Shown here piece by piece: positions 25,037-34,530 of a stretch of 42,246 bases of DNA. Origin of the DNA: Shewanella abyssi (GTDB taxonomy: Bacteria > Pseudomonadota > Gammaproteobacteria > Enterobacterales > Shewanellaceae); assembly GCF_023284025.1 (NCBI RefSeq), contig NZ_JAKIKR010000047.1:1-42246 (forward strand), read 5' to 3'. A program made the translations under genes and the position numbers. The number at the start of each line of letters is the position of its first letter. The first letter of the stretch is position 1. The notes beneath the pieces are model-generated. The model searched no databases, was not told the origin of the DNA, and worked only from the letters and a program-made list of their open reading frames with translations.

Positions 25037-25173
25037 TTTTTGTGAGTCTCATAGCAAATACGTAACTGGCGTTTTATTCTGCGGTTAATGCTTGCGATAC
25101 TCACACTCCTTCAGGCGCCTTACTCCGTTAATTTATTAAGCTTATCTGTCATGTACAGTAAATCTGGGACCCA

Positions 25174-26997
25174 ATGGATAAAACCGTAGAGAAAAAGCTC
25201 ACTCACTGGCTCAAGCTGCAAAAATCAGCCTGTGGTTATTACTTAAATTTGTCGATTCTCTTCGGGGTGTTAACCGGTATTAGCTTGATGTGTCAGGCAT
25301 GGCTCATTGCGACCATATTACAGGGCATCATTATCGATGAGCTGCCAAAAGTCGCTTTTGCTGATCATTTCTGGTTATTGTTGTTGCTGACTATTTTTAG
25401 AGGTGTACTGGCATTTGCTAGAGAGCGCTCAAGTTTTAAAGCGGGCGCGCAGCTGCGGGTACATATGCGTGCGGCGGTGCTGGATAAACTCGCGGCATTA
25501 GGCCCAGCATTTATTCAAGGCAAGCCCGCAGGGAGCTGGGCGAGCATAGTGCTTGAACAAGTGGAAGACCTACAAGATTTCTATGCCCGCTATTTGCCAC
25601 AAATCGTGCTTGCGGGCTTTATTCCGCTGATCATTTTAGTGGCGGTATTCCCTATAAACTGGGCGGCAGGTGTGATTTTGCTGGCAACCGCACCGCTTGT
25701 TCCTATGTTCATGATCTTAGTGGGTATGGGGGCCGCTGATGCCAACCGGAAAAACTTTGGTGCCTTGGCTCGTTTAAGTGGTCACTTCATGGATAGGCTT
25801 AAAGGCTTATCGACGTTAAAGCTATTTAATCAAGGCGCCAAAGAAGCTAAGGCGATAGAGAAGGCGTCAGAAGAGTTCAGAGAGCGCACCATGTCCGTGT
25901 TGCGAATGGCGTTTTTAAGCTCGGCAGTACTCGAGTTCTTTGCCGCCGTATCGATTGCAGTATTAGCGGTGTACTTTGGCTTTAGTTATTTAGGCCATTT
26001 AGATTTTGGTCATTACGGTACCTCAATCAGTTTATTCACCGGTTTGTTTATTCTTATCTTAGCCCCTGAGTTTTATCAGCCCCTGCGCGATATGGGCACC
26101 CATTACCATGCTAAAGCACAGGCGATAGGCGCCGCAGAGCAGCTAATGAAACTGCTCGACCATCCTGATGCAAACTCAGGAGAAAAGCGGGATGCGGGTG
26201 ACACCCTAGAGACTGATATACACATCGAAGCCATAGATCTTAAAGTGTATAGCGTTGATGGCACCCAGCTACTTGGGCCTATTAGTTTTACCTTGCAACA
26301 AGGTGAGCATTTAGCGGTGGTGGGGGCGAGCGGCGCGGGCAAGACAAGTTTGCTTAGTGCTTTGCTAGGTTTCTTGCCATATCAAGGCCAACTTAAGATC
26401 AATGGTATTGAGTTAAGTCAATTATCGCTGTCGCAGTGGCGAAAAAAATTGGCTTGGCTGGGTCAGGAGCCACAGCTGTTCTGTGGCACAGTGCGTGAAA
26501 ACGTCGCCCTCGGAAAGTTAACGCCAGATTCAGCTTTGTCAGATGATGCTATCAAGGCATTATTAGCGCAAGCTCACATCCTCGATTTTGTTGAATCGCA
26601 ACCGCTAGGACTAGACCATCCGATACAGGAGCAAACCGCAGGCTTATCTGTTGGACAAGCGCAACGTATCGCCCTTGCTAGAGCACTCGCTCAGCAACCG
26701 AAACTCTATATCTTGGATGAACCTACCGCCAGCCTTGATAGTTTGAGCGAGCAAGCGGTACAAGCGACATTGGCTCGAGCCATGCAAGATACAGCTTGCT
26801 TGATGGTGACTCACCGATTGGGATCGCTAAGCTCGATGGATAGCATTCTGGTGATGGAGAAAGGTTTATTAGTACAGCAGGGCACATTTGCCGAACTTAG
26901 CGCAGCTGAAGGGGCATTTAAGCAGATGTTAGTTGATTCTGCGCCTGTTGCTATAGAACCTGCGGCTGTTGATATAGAACCAGAGGGAGAGCTGTAA
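25174..26997 (+). CDS. cydD: Heterodimeric ABC exporter CydDC, subunit CydD
   Basis: CydD with CydC exports glutathione/cysteine-type thiols, or handles heme, at the inner membrane and is required for cytochrome bd assembly. The 607-residue protein has an N-terminal six-helix membrane domain (about 20-320) and a C-terminal ABC ATPase: Walker A GASGAGKT near 385, signature LSVGQAQRIALARAL, and Walker B LYILDEPTASLD. The signature reads LSVGQ rather than LSGGQ, as in other CydD proteins. The C-terminal tail has a short repeat (AIEPAAVDIEPEGEL). ATG is preceded only by a weak GGGA. The stop overlaps the cydC ATG. Confidence 0.96.
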   Translation: MDKTVEKKLTHWLKLQKSACGYYLNLSILFGVLTGISLMCQAWLIATILQGIIIDELPKVAFADHFWLLLLLTIFRGVLAFARERSSFKAGAQLRVHMRAAVLDKLAALGPAFIQGKPAGSWASIVLEQVEDLQDFYARYLPQIVLAGFIPLIILVAVFPINWAAGVILLATAPLVPMFMILVGMGAADANRKNFGALARLSGHFMDRLKGLSTLKLFNQGAKEAKAIEKASEEFRERTMSVLRMAFLSSAVLEFFAAVSIAVLAVYFGFSYLGHLDFGHYGTSISLFTGLFILILAPEFYQPLRDMGTHYHAKAQAIGAAEQLMKLLDHPDANSGEKRDAGDTLETDIHIEAIDLKVYSVDGTQLLGPISFTLQQGEHLAVVGASGAGKTSLLSALLGFLPYQGQLKINGIELSQLSLSQWRKKLAWLGQEPQLFCGTVRENVALGKLTPDSALSDDAIKALLAQAHILDFVESQPLGLDHPIQEQTAGLSVGQAQRIALARALAQQPKLYILDEPTASLDSLSEQAVQATLARAMQDTACLMVTHRLGSLSSMDSILVMEKGLLVQQGTFAELSAAEGAFKQMLVDSAPVAIEPAAVDIEPEGEL

Positions 26998-28736
26998 TGA
27001 GAGCGCTACTACCTTACATTAAGCGATTTAAAAGCCAGTGGTTGATGATGTTTGTTGGCCTATTTTTAAGCGTGACGACCTTAATGGCTGGCATTGGCTT
27101 GTTAGCCCTTTCTGGCTGGTTCCTATCCGCTGCAGCTGTTGCTGGTTTAACCATAGCTACGGCGCAGATGTTTAACTATTTCACCCCAGCGGGTGGGGTT
27201 CGTTTGCTGTCAATTGTGCGCACCGCAAGCCGTTATGGCGAACGTTTAGCGACTCATGAGGCCACGTTTAGTCTGTTAACCGATCTGCGTTGTTGGGTGT
27301 GGAATAAGCTGATGCCACTCAGTGCCAAAAACCTGCAAGGGATCCGCCGCGGCGATCTGCTTAATCGCTTAGTGGCAGATATCGATACCTTAGATCATCT
27401 TTATTTGCGCTTACTGACACCGCTATTAGCTTCACTGCTGATGTTAGTTGGGCTGTATTGCTTCGTTTCATGGTTTGATGCCAAACTGGCATTAACACTC
27501 TGCAGTATTTTGTTAGCCGTATGGTTGCTACTCCCAACGGCGTTTTACTTTCTTGGCCGCAAACCGGGTATTGCACAACTCGACACTAAGCGTCAGTTGC
27601 GAGTGCAGTTACTTGAGTATTTACAAGGCCAAGCAGAGTTAACTTTATTTGCTGCGCAAGACCTATATCGCCAACGGCTGAACGGTGCCGAGAGCGCTAT
27701 GATTGCCAGTCAAAACCGCATGAATCGAGTAACAGCATTAAGCCAAGCATGCCTCATCTTCTGCCATGGCTTTGCGGTGCTAGTCATGTTGTATATGGCT
27801 GCCGCTGGAGTAGGGGAGTCTGTGCCACCAGGGCCAAAATTGGCCATGATTGTATTTATGACGATGGCGACCATAGAGATGATGATGCCACTGGCGGGAG
27901 CATTCCAGCACCTTTCAGCATGCAGCTCAGCGGCGACCCGACTCAACCAAGTGGTAGAGCAATCTCCAGAGGTGACCTTTGCAGATAATCCTGATCTGCA
28001 TGTCACAGCGGGGCGCGTTGAACTCACCAATATCAACTTTGGTTATGATGCTGAGCACTGCGTACTTGAACAGCTGAACTTAGTCATTCCGGCGGGCAGT
28101 AAAGTGGCTTTACTGGGGCAAACGGGTTGTGGAAAGTCGAGTTTATTATCACTCATTACTCGCGAGTGGTTGCCTCAAAGTGGCCAAGTATTGCTGGATG
28201 GGCGCGAGGCCAGTGCCTATTCTGAGGATGCTTTGCGGAAATCCATGTCGGTGGTGAGCCAGCGTATTTATCTATTTAGTGGTACATTGAGAGACAACCT
28301 AGCCATCGCTTTAGATAATCCTAGCCGTAAAGATGACGCTAAGCTGATTGCAGTCTTAGACAAAGTGGGTTTGAGTGAATTGCTTACAGGTGATAAGCCA
28401 CTAGACAACTGGATTGGTGACGGTGGACGGCAGTTATCCGGTGGCGAGCAGCGTAGGATTGGCGTCGCTAGAGCACTGCTTAGAGACGCGCCGATGTTAC
28501 TGCTGGATGAACCAACGGAAGGGCTAGATAAAAAGACTGAGCGAGAAATTTTGTCATTATTGTTTGAGTTTGCCAGTGATAAAACTGTGCTGATGATTAG
28601 CCATCGGTTAACGGCAATGGCGAGCATGGATACGATTCATTTGATGGAACAAGGAAGAATCCGCTGCTCAGGTGCTCATCAACAATTACTCAAAGAAGAT
28701 AGTTATTACGCCAGCCTATATCGAACATTAGCCTAA
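26997..28736 (+). CDS. cydC: Heterodimeric ABC exporter CydDC, subunit CydC
   Basis: The second half of the CydDC exporter, 579 residues. The N-terminal membrane domain (helices starting MMFVGLFLSVTTLMAGIGLL) is followed by an ABC ATPase with Walker A GQTGCGKSS near 374, a canonical LSGGEQRR signature and Walker B LLLDEPTEGLD. The canonical signature here and the altered one in CydD give the usual asymmetric pair. Start overlaps the cydD stop (TAATG), so the subunits are translated in step. No cydAB is in the window. Confidence 0.96.
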   Translation: MRALLPYIKRFKSQWLMMFVGLFLSVTTLMAGIGLLALSGWFLSAAAVAGLTIATAQMFNYFTPAGGVRLLSIVRTASRYGERLATHEATFSLLTDLRCWVWNKLMPLSAKNLQGIRRGDLLNRLVADIDTLDHLYLRLLTPLLASLLMLVGLYCFVSWFDAKLALTLCSILLAVWLLLPTAFYFLGRKPGIAQLDTKRQLRVQLLEYLQGQAELTLFAAQDLYRQRLNGAESAMIASQNRMNRVTALSQACLIFCHGFAVLVMLYMAAAGVGESVPPGPKLAMIVFMTMATIEMMMPLAGAFQHLSACSSAATRLNQVVEQSPEVTFADNPDLHVTAGRVELTNINFGYDAEHCVLEQLNLVIPAGSKVALLGQTGCGKSSLLSLITREWLPQSGQVLLDGREASAYSEDALRKSMSVVSQRIYLFSGTLRDNLAIALDNPSRKDDAKLIAVLDKVGLSELLTGDKPLDNWIGDGGRQLSGGEQRRIGVARALLRDAPMLLLDEPTEGLDKKTEREILSLLFEFASDKTVLMISHRLTAMASMDTIHLMEQGRIRCSGAHQQLLKEDSYYASLYRTLA

Positions 28737-28760
28737 GCTGCTGATAGATTTTATAAAGCG

Positions 28761-28796
28761 AGTGCAACGATAATCGATATTACCGTTGCACTTTTG
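28761..28796 (+). terminator. Probable terminator of cydDC
   Basis: AGTGCAACG (28761-28769) pairs with CGTTGCACT (28784-28792), with further inner pairing around ATCGAT. A short TTTT follows. It lies between converging cydC and the chemoreceptor gene. Confidence 0.65.
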
Positions 28797-28823
28797 CTGT
28801 AGAAAAGTACTCGAGTTGCTAGA

Positions 28824-30707
28824 TTAGATCTTAAATTTGGCCACTCTTTCGTTTAGCTCAGCCGCTATACTAAGCAGTTCATCAGCATTACTGGCCACAC
28901 TATTGGTTTGAGTGGTCAGTAGATCCGACACCTCTCTAACAGCCTCAGTATTACGGCTAATGTCTTCTGACACCGCTCGCTGCTCTTCAGCGGCGCCAGC
29001 AATTTGCGTTGCCATGTCAGAAATATCAGTAATCGACTGGGTTAAAAGCTCTAAGTTTTCTAAGGCCTTCTCTGAGTTAGTAACGCTTTCAACCGCGATG
29101 TCAGTACTGGTTTGCATATTGCGTACAGCCAGTTGGCTATTTTTTTGCAGGGTGACAATCATGTTACGGATCTCTTCGGTAGAGTCTTGAGTGCGATGGC
29201 TGAGCACCCGTACTTCATCTGCAACCACGGCGAACCCGCGTCCCTGTTCACCCGCTCGCGCAGCTTCAATCGCCGCATTTAACGCCAGTAGGTTGGTTTG
29301 CTCGGCAATAGATTGGATTGTCGAAAGCACCAAGTTAATGGCAGTGGTGTTTTGTTCCAGCTCGGTGATAACGCTAGATGCTTGCGCTAGTTGATGTGAT
29401 AACTGATTAATCGAGGTATTGCTTTGGCGAATGATCAATTGACCTTGCTGACAGTTATCAGCAGAAACACTGGCGGCGCTGGCTGTCGTTTCAGCGTGGT
29501 TAGCAACTTCTCCAGCGGTGGCTGACATCTCATGGATCGCAGTGGCTATCTGGTCGATATCTCGGTGCTGAATGTCAATCTGCTCACTGGTGGAACTGAC
29601 TAATGACGAGGAGTCGTTAGCTTGCTTGGTGAGCTCTGCTGCATTGTTAACGAGCGCGGCTACCATCTGTTGCAGTGATTGCAAGAAGGCGTTCATATGC
29701 AATGAAAGGGTGCCAATTTCATCGGCATGTTTAATCTCAAATCTTTGGGTTAAATCGCCTTCTCCCTTGGATAAATTCTCTAACGCTATGGTTAGCTTAT
29801 GCAGTGGAGCAAACATGCGGTTTAATGCGAACGTAGCCAATACTAAAATCAGGATAAAGAGTCCCGACATAATAACGATCACTCGGGTAATTTGGCTGCG
29901 AACGCCGGCGTAGGCTAAATCTTCATCTTCTACGATACCTAAGGTCCAATCTGTTCCAGGAATGGCTGTTAATTGTACCAGCCGACTTTGGTCATCACCG
30001 CGCCAATTCAAGGTGAGTAGCTGGCCTGCAACGCGGGTTTGTTCGACATAGCGGGAGTTAAAATTTGAACTCAATTCAGTGGCGGACTTAAACAGTAGCT
30101 GATGATCATTATGCGCCAGTATTTGGTTACTACCGTCGATTAGAAAGGCAAAGCCATTATTGGGCAGTTGTAGTTGTTCAACTTGCTTGGTGATGTCATC
30201 GACTGTCATATCCGCAGCGACCACACCGCTGTTTTTTCCGGAGAAGGCTTTGGCCATGGTAACAACGATGCTGCCATCAAAATCGAGGTAGGGGTCGGTG
30301 AAGATCAGCTGCTGGCTGCGCTTTGCTTGTTGGAACCAAGGACGAGAAGTAGGGTCATAATCGCTCGGCCACACTTCATCTTGATTACCATAAACGACAT
30401 CACCATTATCAAGACCGGCATAGACAGACATAAATCCACCCGCTCGTAATGTCAGTAACATTTCGCGTTCAACATCAACGCTACTGCTAATGAGATCTTC
30501 GTTGGCCAGTAGCAAGTTAGCGCCTAGCTTAATATTGGTCGCAATAAGGTTACTGGTGGCGATACTGGTCTCATTGATTCTATGAGTAATGGTGTTGGTT
30601 GTCTCTTCAATGAGTTGTGAGATTGAAATATATGACTGTACAGCGCTGATAAACGCACAAGTCAGTAGGATCGCGATTTGAATTTTTCTTTTGATTGTTA
30701 ATGTCAT
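28824..30707 (-). CDS. Methyl-accepting chemotaxis protein with dCache sensor
   Basis: A transmembrane chemoreceptor of 627 residues: first membrane helix about 9-28, periplasmic double-Cache sensor (about 35-270), second helix about 274-297 (SGLFILILVLATFAL), HAMP, then a long signalling coiled coil with the conserved tip EQTNLLALNAAIEAARAGEQGRGFAVVADEVR. The sensor holds YDPTSRPWFQ, then FTDPYLD and VAADM: the Y, R, W, Y and D arrangement recalls the amino-acid-binding motif of dCache_1 receptors, with Phe where Tyr often follows Trp. Amino acid sensing is therefore possible. No C-terminal NWETF-type methyltransferase tether is present. The next minus-strand gene upstream is putA. Confidence 0.95.
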   Translation of the reverse strand: MTLTIKRKIQIAILLTCAFISAVQSYISISQLIEETTNTITHRINETSIATSNLIATNIKLGANLLLANEDLISSSVDVEREMLLTLRAGGFMSVYAGLDNGDVVYGNQDEVWPSDYDPTSRPWFQQAKRSQQLIFTDPYLDFDGSIVVTMAKAFSGKNSGVVAADMTVDDITKQVEQLQLPNNGFAFLIDGSNQILAHNDHQLLFKSATELSSNFNSRYVEQTRVAGQLLTLNWRGDDQSRLVQLTAIPGTDWTLGIVEDEDLAYAGVRSQITRVIVIMSGLFILILVLATFALNRMFAPLHKLTIALENLSKGEGDLTQRFEIKHADEIGTLSLHMNAFLQSLQQMVAALVNNAAELTKQANDSSSLVSSTSEQIDIQHRDIDQIATAIHEMSATAGEVANHAETTASAASVSADNCQQGQLIIRQSNTSINQLSHQLAQASSVITELEQNTTAINLVLSTIQSIAEQTNLLALNAAIEAARAGEQGRGFAVVADEVRVLSHRTQDSTEEIRNMIVTLQKNSQLAVRNMQTSTDIAVESVTNSEKALENLELLTQSITDISDMATQIAGAAEEQRAVSEDISRNTEAVREVSDLLTTQTNSVASNADELLSIAAELNERVAKFKI

Positions 30708-31068
30708 GAGTCTGTTTTTTATTCGATGTGGGGTTATGGTTACTTAAGGTGTTTTATATTGTATGAAAATAGTTAAATACGCTTTGAAGTCATGGCTTTA
30801 GTTGAGATTTGTGGTGATTGTACTTGAGAGGACACAGAAGCTTTAGTTAAAAATGATGTTTAAGTTCACAGCCTTGAATTAACGGTCACTCTTTTGAGGA
30901 GCGTTTTTAATGATAATCGCGGTGTAGAAGTTCAAGCTTGAGAGGATGACCTTACTAATGAGCTTGATGTGGAGCCTTGATGGGAAGAACCGCATAAAAA
31001 AAGCCAGGTTAAAAACCTGACTTCTTAGAGTTCAATATTAATGATTTAGGCAATAATGCCTAAAGATA
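30708..31068. other. 361-base gap between the chemoreceptor and putA
   Basis: No gene is seen on either strand. It holds the putA terminator at its right end and must hold the chemoreceptor promoter (minus strand). An AT-rich stretch at about 30755-30785 is the likeliest site, but no convincing sigma70 or sigma28 element is visible by eye. Confidence 0.5.
30995..31023 (-). terminator. Terminator after putA
   Basis: On the minus strand AAG-T-CAGGTT, loop, AACCTG-G-CTT is followed by a run of Ts (A-run at 30996-31002 on plus). It starts about 45 bases after the putA stop. Confidence 0.85.
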
Positions 31069-34000
31069 TTAATCTTCACTATCACCTAAAGATAACAGTG
31101 TGGCATTCCCACCAATGGCAGTAATATTGTTGGTTCGCGTTTTTTCTGTGATAAAACGCGTGAGGTAGTGTGGGCCACCTGCTTTGGGACCTGTACCTGA
31201 TAGGCCTTGACCACCGAATGGCTGCACGCCAACGACAGCGCCAATCTGGTTGCGATTGATATAGACGTTACCGACGTTGATCTTACTGGCCAACTCCAGC
31301 GCATGGCCTTCGTTACGGCTATGAATACCGAGTGTTAAGCCAAAGCCAGTGCTATTGATCTCATCGATTACCTTGGATAGATCAGCGGCTTTATATCGAA
31401 TAACATGTAGGATGGGCCCGAAGTGCTCTTTTTCCAGCACCTTGATGGAGTCAATCTCAACGGCCATTGGCGCAACAAAGTAACCATTTTCAGTCCCCAC
31501 TGGCAATTCCAACTGCTTAAGCAGTGTGCCGACCTGTTTGATATGGTCGATATGGGCATTCAAATTAGCCTGTGCAGCGGCATCGATAACTGGGCCTACA
31601 TCGGTCTTCACAAAGCTAGGATCGCCAATAGTGAGTTCCTCCATCGCACCTTTCATCACTTCGAGTACTCGGTCAGCAATATCTTCCTGTAGGAAGAGTA
31701 CCCGTAGCGCTGAACAACGCTGACCTGCGCTGGTGAACGATGAATCGACGATATCATGGACGACCTGCTCAGGTTGAGATGTTGAGTCTACAACCATGGC
31801 ATTTTGACCACCGGTTTCAGCTATCAGAGGAATAATAGCCCCTTCACGCATCGCCAGCGTACGGTTGATGAGTTTTGCCGTACCCGTTGAACCGGTAAAG
31901 CAAACACCACCAATACGTTCATCTGAGGTGATTGCAGCGCCTACTGTCGCACCCGTGCCAGGTAGGAACTGTAACACCGCTTTAGGGATGCCAGCTTCAT
32001 GAGCAAGTTGCGTTGCACGGAAGCCTACAATTGAGGTTTGCTCAGCAGGTTTCGCGACAACGGTATTTCCCGCCGCGAGTGCTGCAGCAACTTGGCCAAT
32101 GAAGATAGCCAGTGGGAAGTTCCATGGGCTGATGCAGACGAAGATGCCACGGCCTTGAACAAACAGCTCGTTTAATTCACCTGTTGGGCCAGGGAGGAGT
32201 TCAGGCTGCGCCATCATCTTCTTCGCCTGAACAGCATAGTAACGACAGAAATCTACCGCCTCTCGGACTTCATCGATGCCATCTTGGATGCTCTTTCCCG
32301 CTTCACGGGTACAAAGTACGATAAGCTCTTCGCGGTTTTCTTCGAGTAGATCCGCTAGTTTTTGCAAAGCAGAAGCACGCTCTTCGACTGGGGTATTACA
32401 CCAAGCCGGGAAGGCTTTCTCTGCGCCAGAGAGTGCGAGTTCAATCGCTTCAGCATTTGCAAAAGCGAGCTTGCCAACCACTTTTGTGGTATCGAATGGG
32501 CTGACAATTTCATTGGTTTCACCGGCGAGTAACTCGCCGTTGACCAGTGGGCCGGCATTCCAAGTGGTATCTTTAAATTTGTCGAGTGCCGCGAAGAAGG
32601 GCTCGGATTCAGAGATGATATTCATGTTTAATCCCTTGGAGTTTTTGCGCGATGAGCCAAAAATATCGGCTGGCTGCACGATCTTATTATTTGACAGCGT
32701 CTTATATTGTTGCAAGGTTTTGATTGGATGAACCACTAGCGATTCAATCGCAACCTTTGGATCGACAAGCTTATGCACAAATGAGGTGTTAGCCCCATTT
32801 TCGAGCAAACGACGTACTAGGTAGGGCAGTAGCTCTTTATGTTCGCCAATAGGAGCGTAGATACGAATTCGCGTTGTAGGTGATTCGGCGATCAAGGTGT
32901 CGTAAAGCTCCTGTCCCATACCATGCAGACGTTGGAACTCATACAAGCGGTCGCCAGCCATATCCATTATCGCAGCGACTGACTGGGCATTATGAGTGGC
33001 AAACTGCGGGTAGATAGCGCCACGAGTCGCTTCAGAAAATATGTAACGCGCCGATGCAAGGTAAGAGACGTCGGTACCCGCTTTACGAGTAAAGAGAGAG
33101 TATCCAGCTTCGCCGGCTTGCTGAGCCCACTTGAGTTCACTATCCCAATATGCCCCCTTCACTAGGCGTACCGGGATCTCATCACCTTGCTCTTTCGCTA
33201 GGCGAGTTAACCAGCAAAGTACAGGAAGGCCACGTTTAGCGTAGGTCTGTACCACGATACCGAGTAGGCCCCAACCTTTCGCAGCTTCTGAGTTATAGAG
33301 CTTCTGGAACAATTTTAAGTGAAGCTCGAGTCTGTCCATCTCTTCTGCATCGATAGAGATCCCAACATCGAGTTGCCGCCCCTGCTTAATGAGCTTGATT
33401 AGCGTGTCGTAGAGCTCTGATAAGACGCGATCTTGGTTGGCAACTTCGTAACGTGGATGAAGAGCCGATAGCTTGATAGAGATGGTAGGGCGCGGGGCTT
33501 TACTCTCATCATAGCTCTGCGCACCAAGGGCTGCGATGGCATTAGAGTATTCTTCATAATACTTCAGCGCATCGGTTTGTGTTAGTGCAGCTTCCCCCAG
33601 CATATCGTAGCTGTGTGTGTAGCCGATTTTTCGGTTTGCTTCACTGTTTTTTAGGCCACTTTTTATGCTAGTCCCTAAAACAAACTGCTTACCCATTATT
33701 TTCATTGCGGCAAGCATGGCTTGGCGGATAACGGGCTCGCCCACTTTATTGACTAAGCGGTTAAGTAACTTACTTGGGCTACCGTCGGTTTTTCGATCTA
33801 GCTTAACGATTTTGCCGGTAAGCATCAGTCCCCAAGTCGATGCGTTAACTAATAGTGAGTCACTCTTGCTTAAATGTTCATCCCAGTTAGCACCTGAGAG
33901 TTTATCCTCAATCAGGGCATCAGCGGTTGCAGCATCAGGAATACGCAATAGTGCTTCAGCAAGGCACATTAATATAATGCCCTCTTGTGTTTCTAAGCTG

Positions 34001-34248
34001 TATTGTTGTAAAAATGCATCAATACCGACCATCAGGCCTTTCTTGTCGTATTGACGTACTTTAGCCACTAATTCGTGTGCCCGATTTGTCACACGGTCGA
34101 TCTCTTCATCGCTGGACGGAACCAGTTTTATCAATTCTGATAAATATTGTTCTTCGTCAACGATATAATTATCGCTGATCGCTTTGAACAGTTCGTTGAG
34201 ATCGGCTGAGTCATAACGACCAGCTAGTACTTCACTCGCTTTGAACAT
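31069..34248 (-). CDS. putA: Bifunctional proline dehydrogenase / P5C dehydrogenase PutA
   Basis: Oxidises proline to glutamate in two steps, feeding electrons to ubiquinone via FAD and then to NAD. With ATG at 34248 (GGAAG eight bases upstream) it has 1059 residues; an ATG 15 bases earlier adds five and has a poorer ribosome site. The PRODH barrel shows RPTISIKLSALHPRYE, ISIDAEEMDRL and LVKGAYWDSELKWAQ; the aldehyde dehydrogenase half shows SPWNFPLAIF, FTGSTGTAKLI, ETGGQNAMV and catalytic Cys in SAGQRCSALR. The N-terminal ribbon-helix-helix repressor domain of E. coli PutA is absent and no long C-terminal extension exists, so this is the enzyme-only form and its regulation must be by another protein. 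Confidence 0.97.
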   Translation of the reverse strand: MFKASEVLAGRYDSADLNELFKAISDNYIVDEEQYLSELIKLVPSSDEEIDRVTNRAHELVAKVRQYDKKGLMVGIDAFLQQYSLETQEGIILMCLAEALLRIPDAATADALIEDKLSGANWDEHLSKSDSLLVNASTWGLMLTGKIVKLDRKTDGSPSKLLNRLVNKVGEPVIRQAMLAAMKIMGKQFVLGTSIKSGLKNSEANRKIGYTHSYDMLGEAALTQTDALKYYEEYSNAIAALGAQSYDESKAPRPTISIKLSALHPRYEVANQDRVLSELYDTLIKLIKQGRQLDVGISIDAEEMDRLELHLKLFQKLYNSEAAKGWGLLGIVVQTYAKRGLPVLCWLTRLAKEQGDEIPVRLVKGAYWDSELKWAQQAGEAGYSLFTRKAGTDVSYLASARYIFSEATRGAIYPQFATHNAQSVAAIMDMAGDRLYEFQRLHGMGQELYDTLIAESPTTRIRIYAPIGEHKELLPYLVRRLLENGANTSFVHKLVDPKVAIESLVVHPIKTLQQYKTLSNNKIVQPADIFGSSRKNSKGLNMNIISESEPFFAALDKFKDTTWNAGPLVNGELLAGETNEIVSPFDTTKVVGKLAFANAEAIELALSGAEKAFPAWCNTPVEERASALQKLADLLEENREELIVLCTREAGKSIQDGIDEVREAVDFCRYYAVQAKKMMAQPELLPGPTGELNELFVQGRGIFVCISPWNFPLAIFIGQVAAALAAGNTVVAKPAEQTSIVGFRATQLAHEAGIPKAVLQFLPGTGATVGAAITSDERIGGVCFTGSTGTAKLINRTLAMREGAIIPLIAETGGQNAMVVDSTSQPEQVVHDIVDSSFTSAGQRCSALRVLFLQEDIADRVLEVMKGAMEELTIGDPSFVKTDVGPVIDAAAQANLNAHIDHIKQVGTLLKQLELPVGTENGYFVAPMAVEIDSIKVLEKEHFGPILHVIRYKAADLSKVIDEINSTGFGLTLGIHSRNEGHALELASKINVGNVYINRNQIGAVVGVQPFGGQGLSGTGPKAGGPHYLTRFITEKTRTNNITAIGGNATLLSLGDSED

Positions 34249-34324
34249 ATTAATCACTTCCATCTTGACCGAAAGATATATTGTTAGGATGTTTTATGCG
34301 ACGAGATCTTTGTTGTTCTTTTTT

Positions 34325-34334
34325 TTGTATACAA
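34325..34334. promoter_or_regulatory. Palindrome in the putA leader
   Basis: TTGTATACAA is a perfect 10-bp palindrome lying between the putative -10 box (34356-34361) and the putA start. Its place downstream of the likely transcription start suits a repressor. The binding protein is unknown. Confidence 0.4.
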
Positions 34335-34355
34335 TCTAAGACCCCCGCGCGGCCG

Positions 34356-34384
34356 ATTATACCCGCAAAATGTGACGAGGGACA
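34356..34384 (-). promoter_or_regulatory. Possible putA promoter
   Basis: On the minus strand a perfect TATAAT (34361-34356) lies 17 bases after TGTCCC (34384-34379), about 107 bases before the putA start. The -35 is poor, so activation or a false match is possible. Confidence 0.45.
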
Positions 34385-34470
34385 CCTTTGTGAGTGGTGG
34401 TGTGATCTGTGTTTGATTCGTGTTGAGGGTTGCGTGCGCTAGCCCTCGGTAGGTGTGGGCTGTAGCTTAT

Positions 34471-34503
34471 AAAATAAAAAGCCAGCGTTTGAAAACACTG
34501 GCT
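34471..34503 (-). terminator. Terminator after the SH3 domain gene
   Basis: On the minus strand AGCCAGTGTTTT, a short loop and AAACGCTGGCT pair with one mismatch, followed by TTTTTATTTT. It begins about 28 bases after the stop. Confidence 0.88.
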
Positions 34504-34530
34504 AGAAGAGACTAAAAAATAACGGATTAA

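Noticed and set aside
26925..26997. Repeat-like tail of CydD (AIEP...DIEP) as a functional domain
   Set aside because: Only about 15 residues, acidic and probably disordered; no family support.
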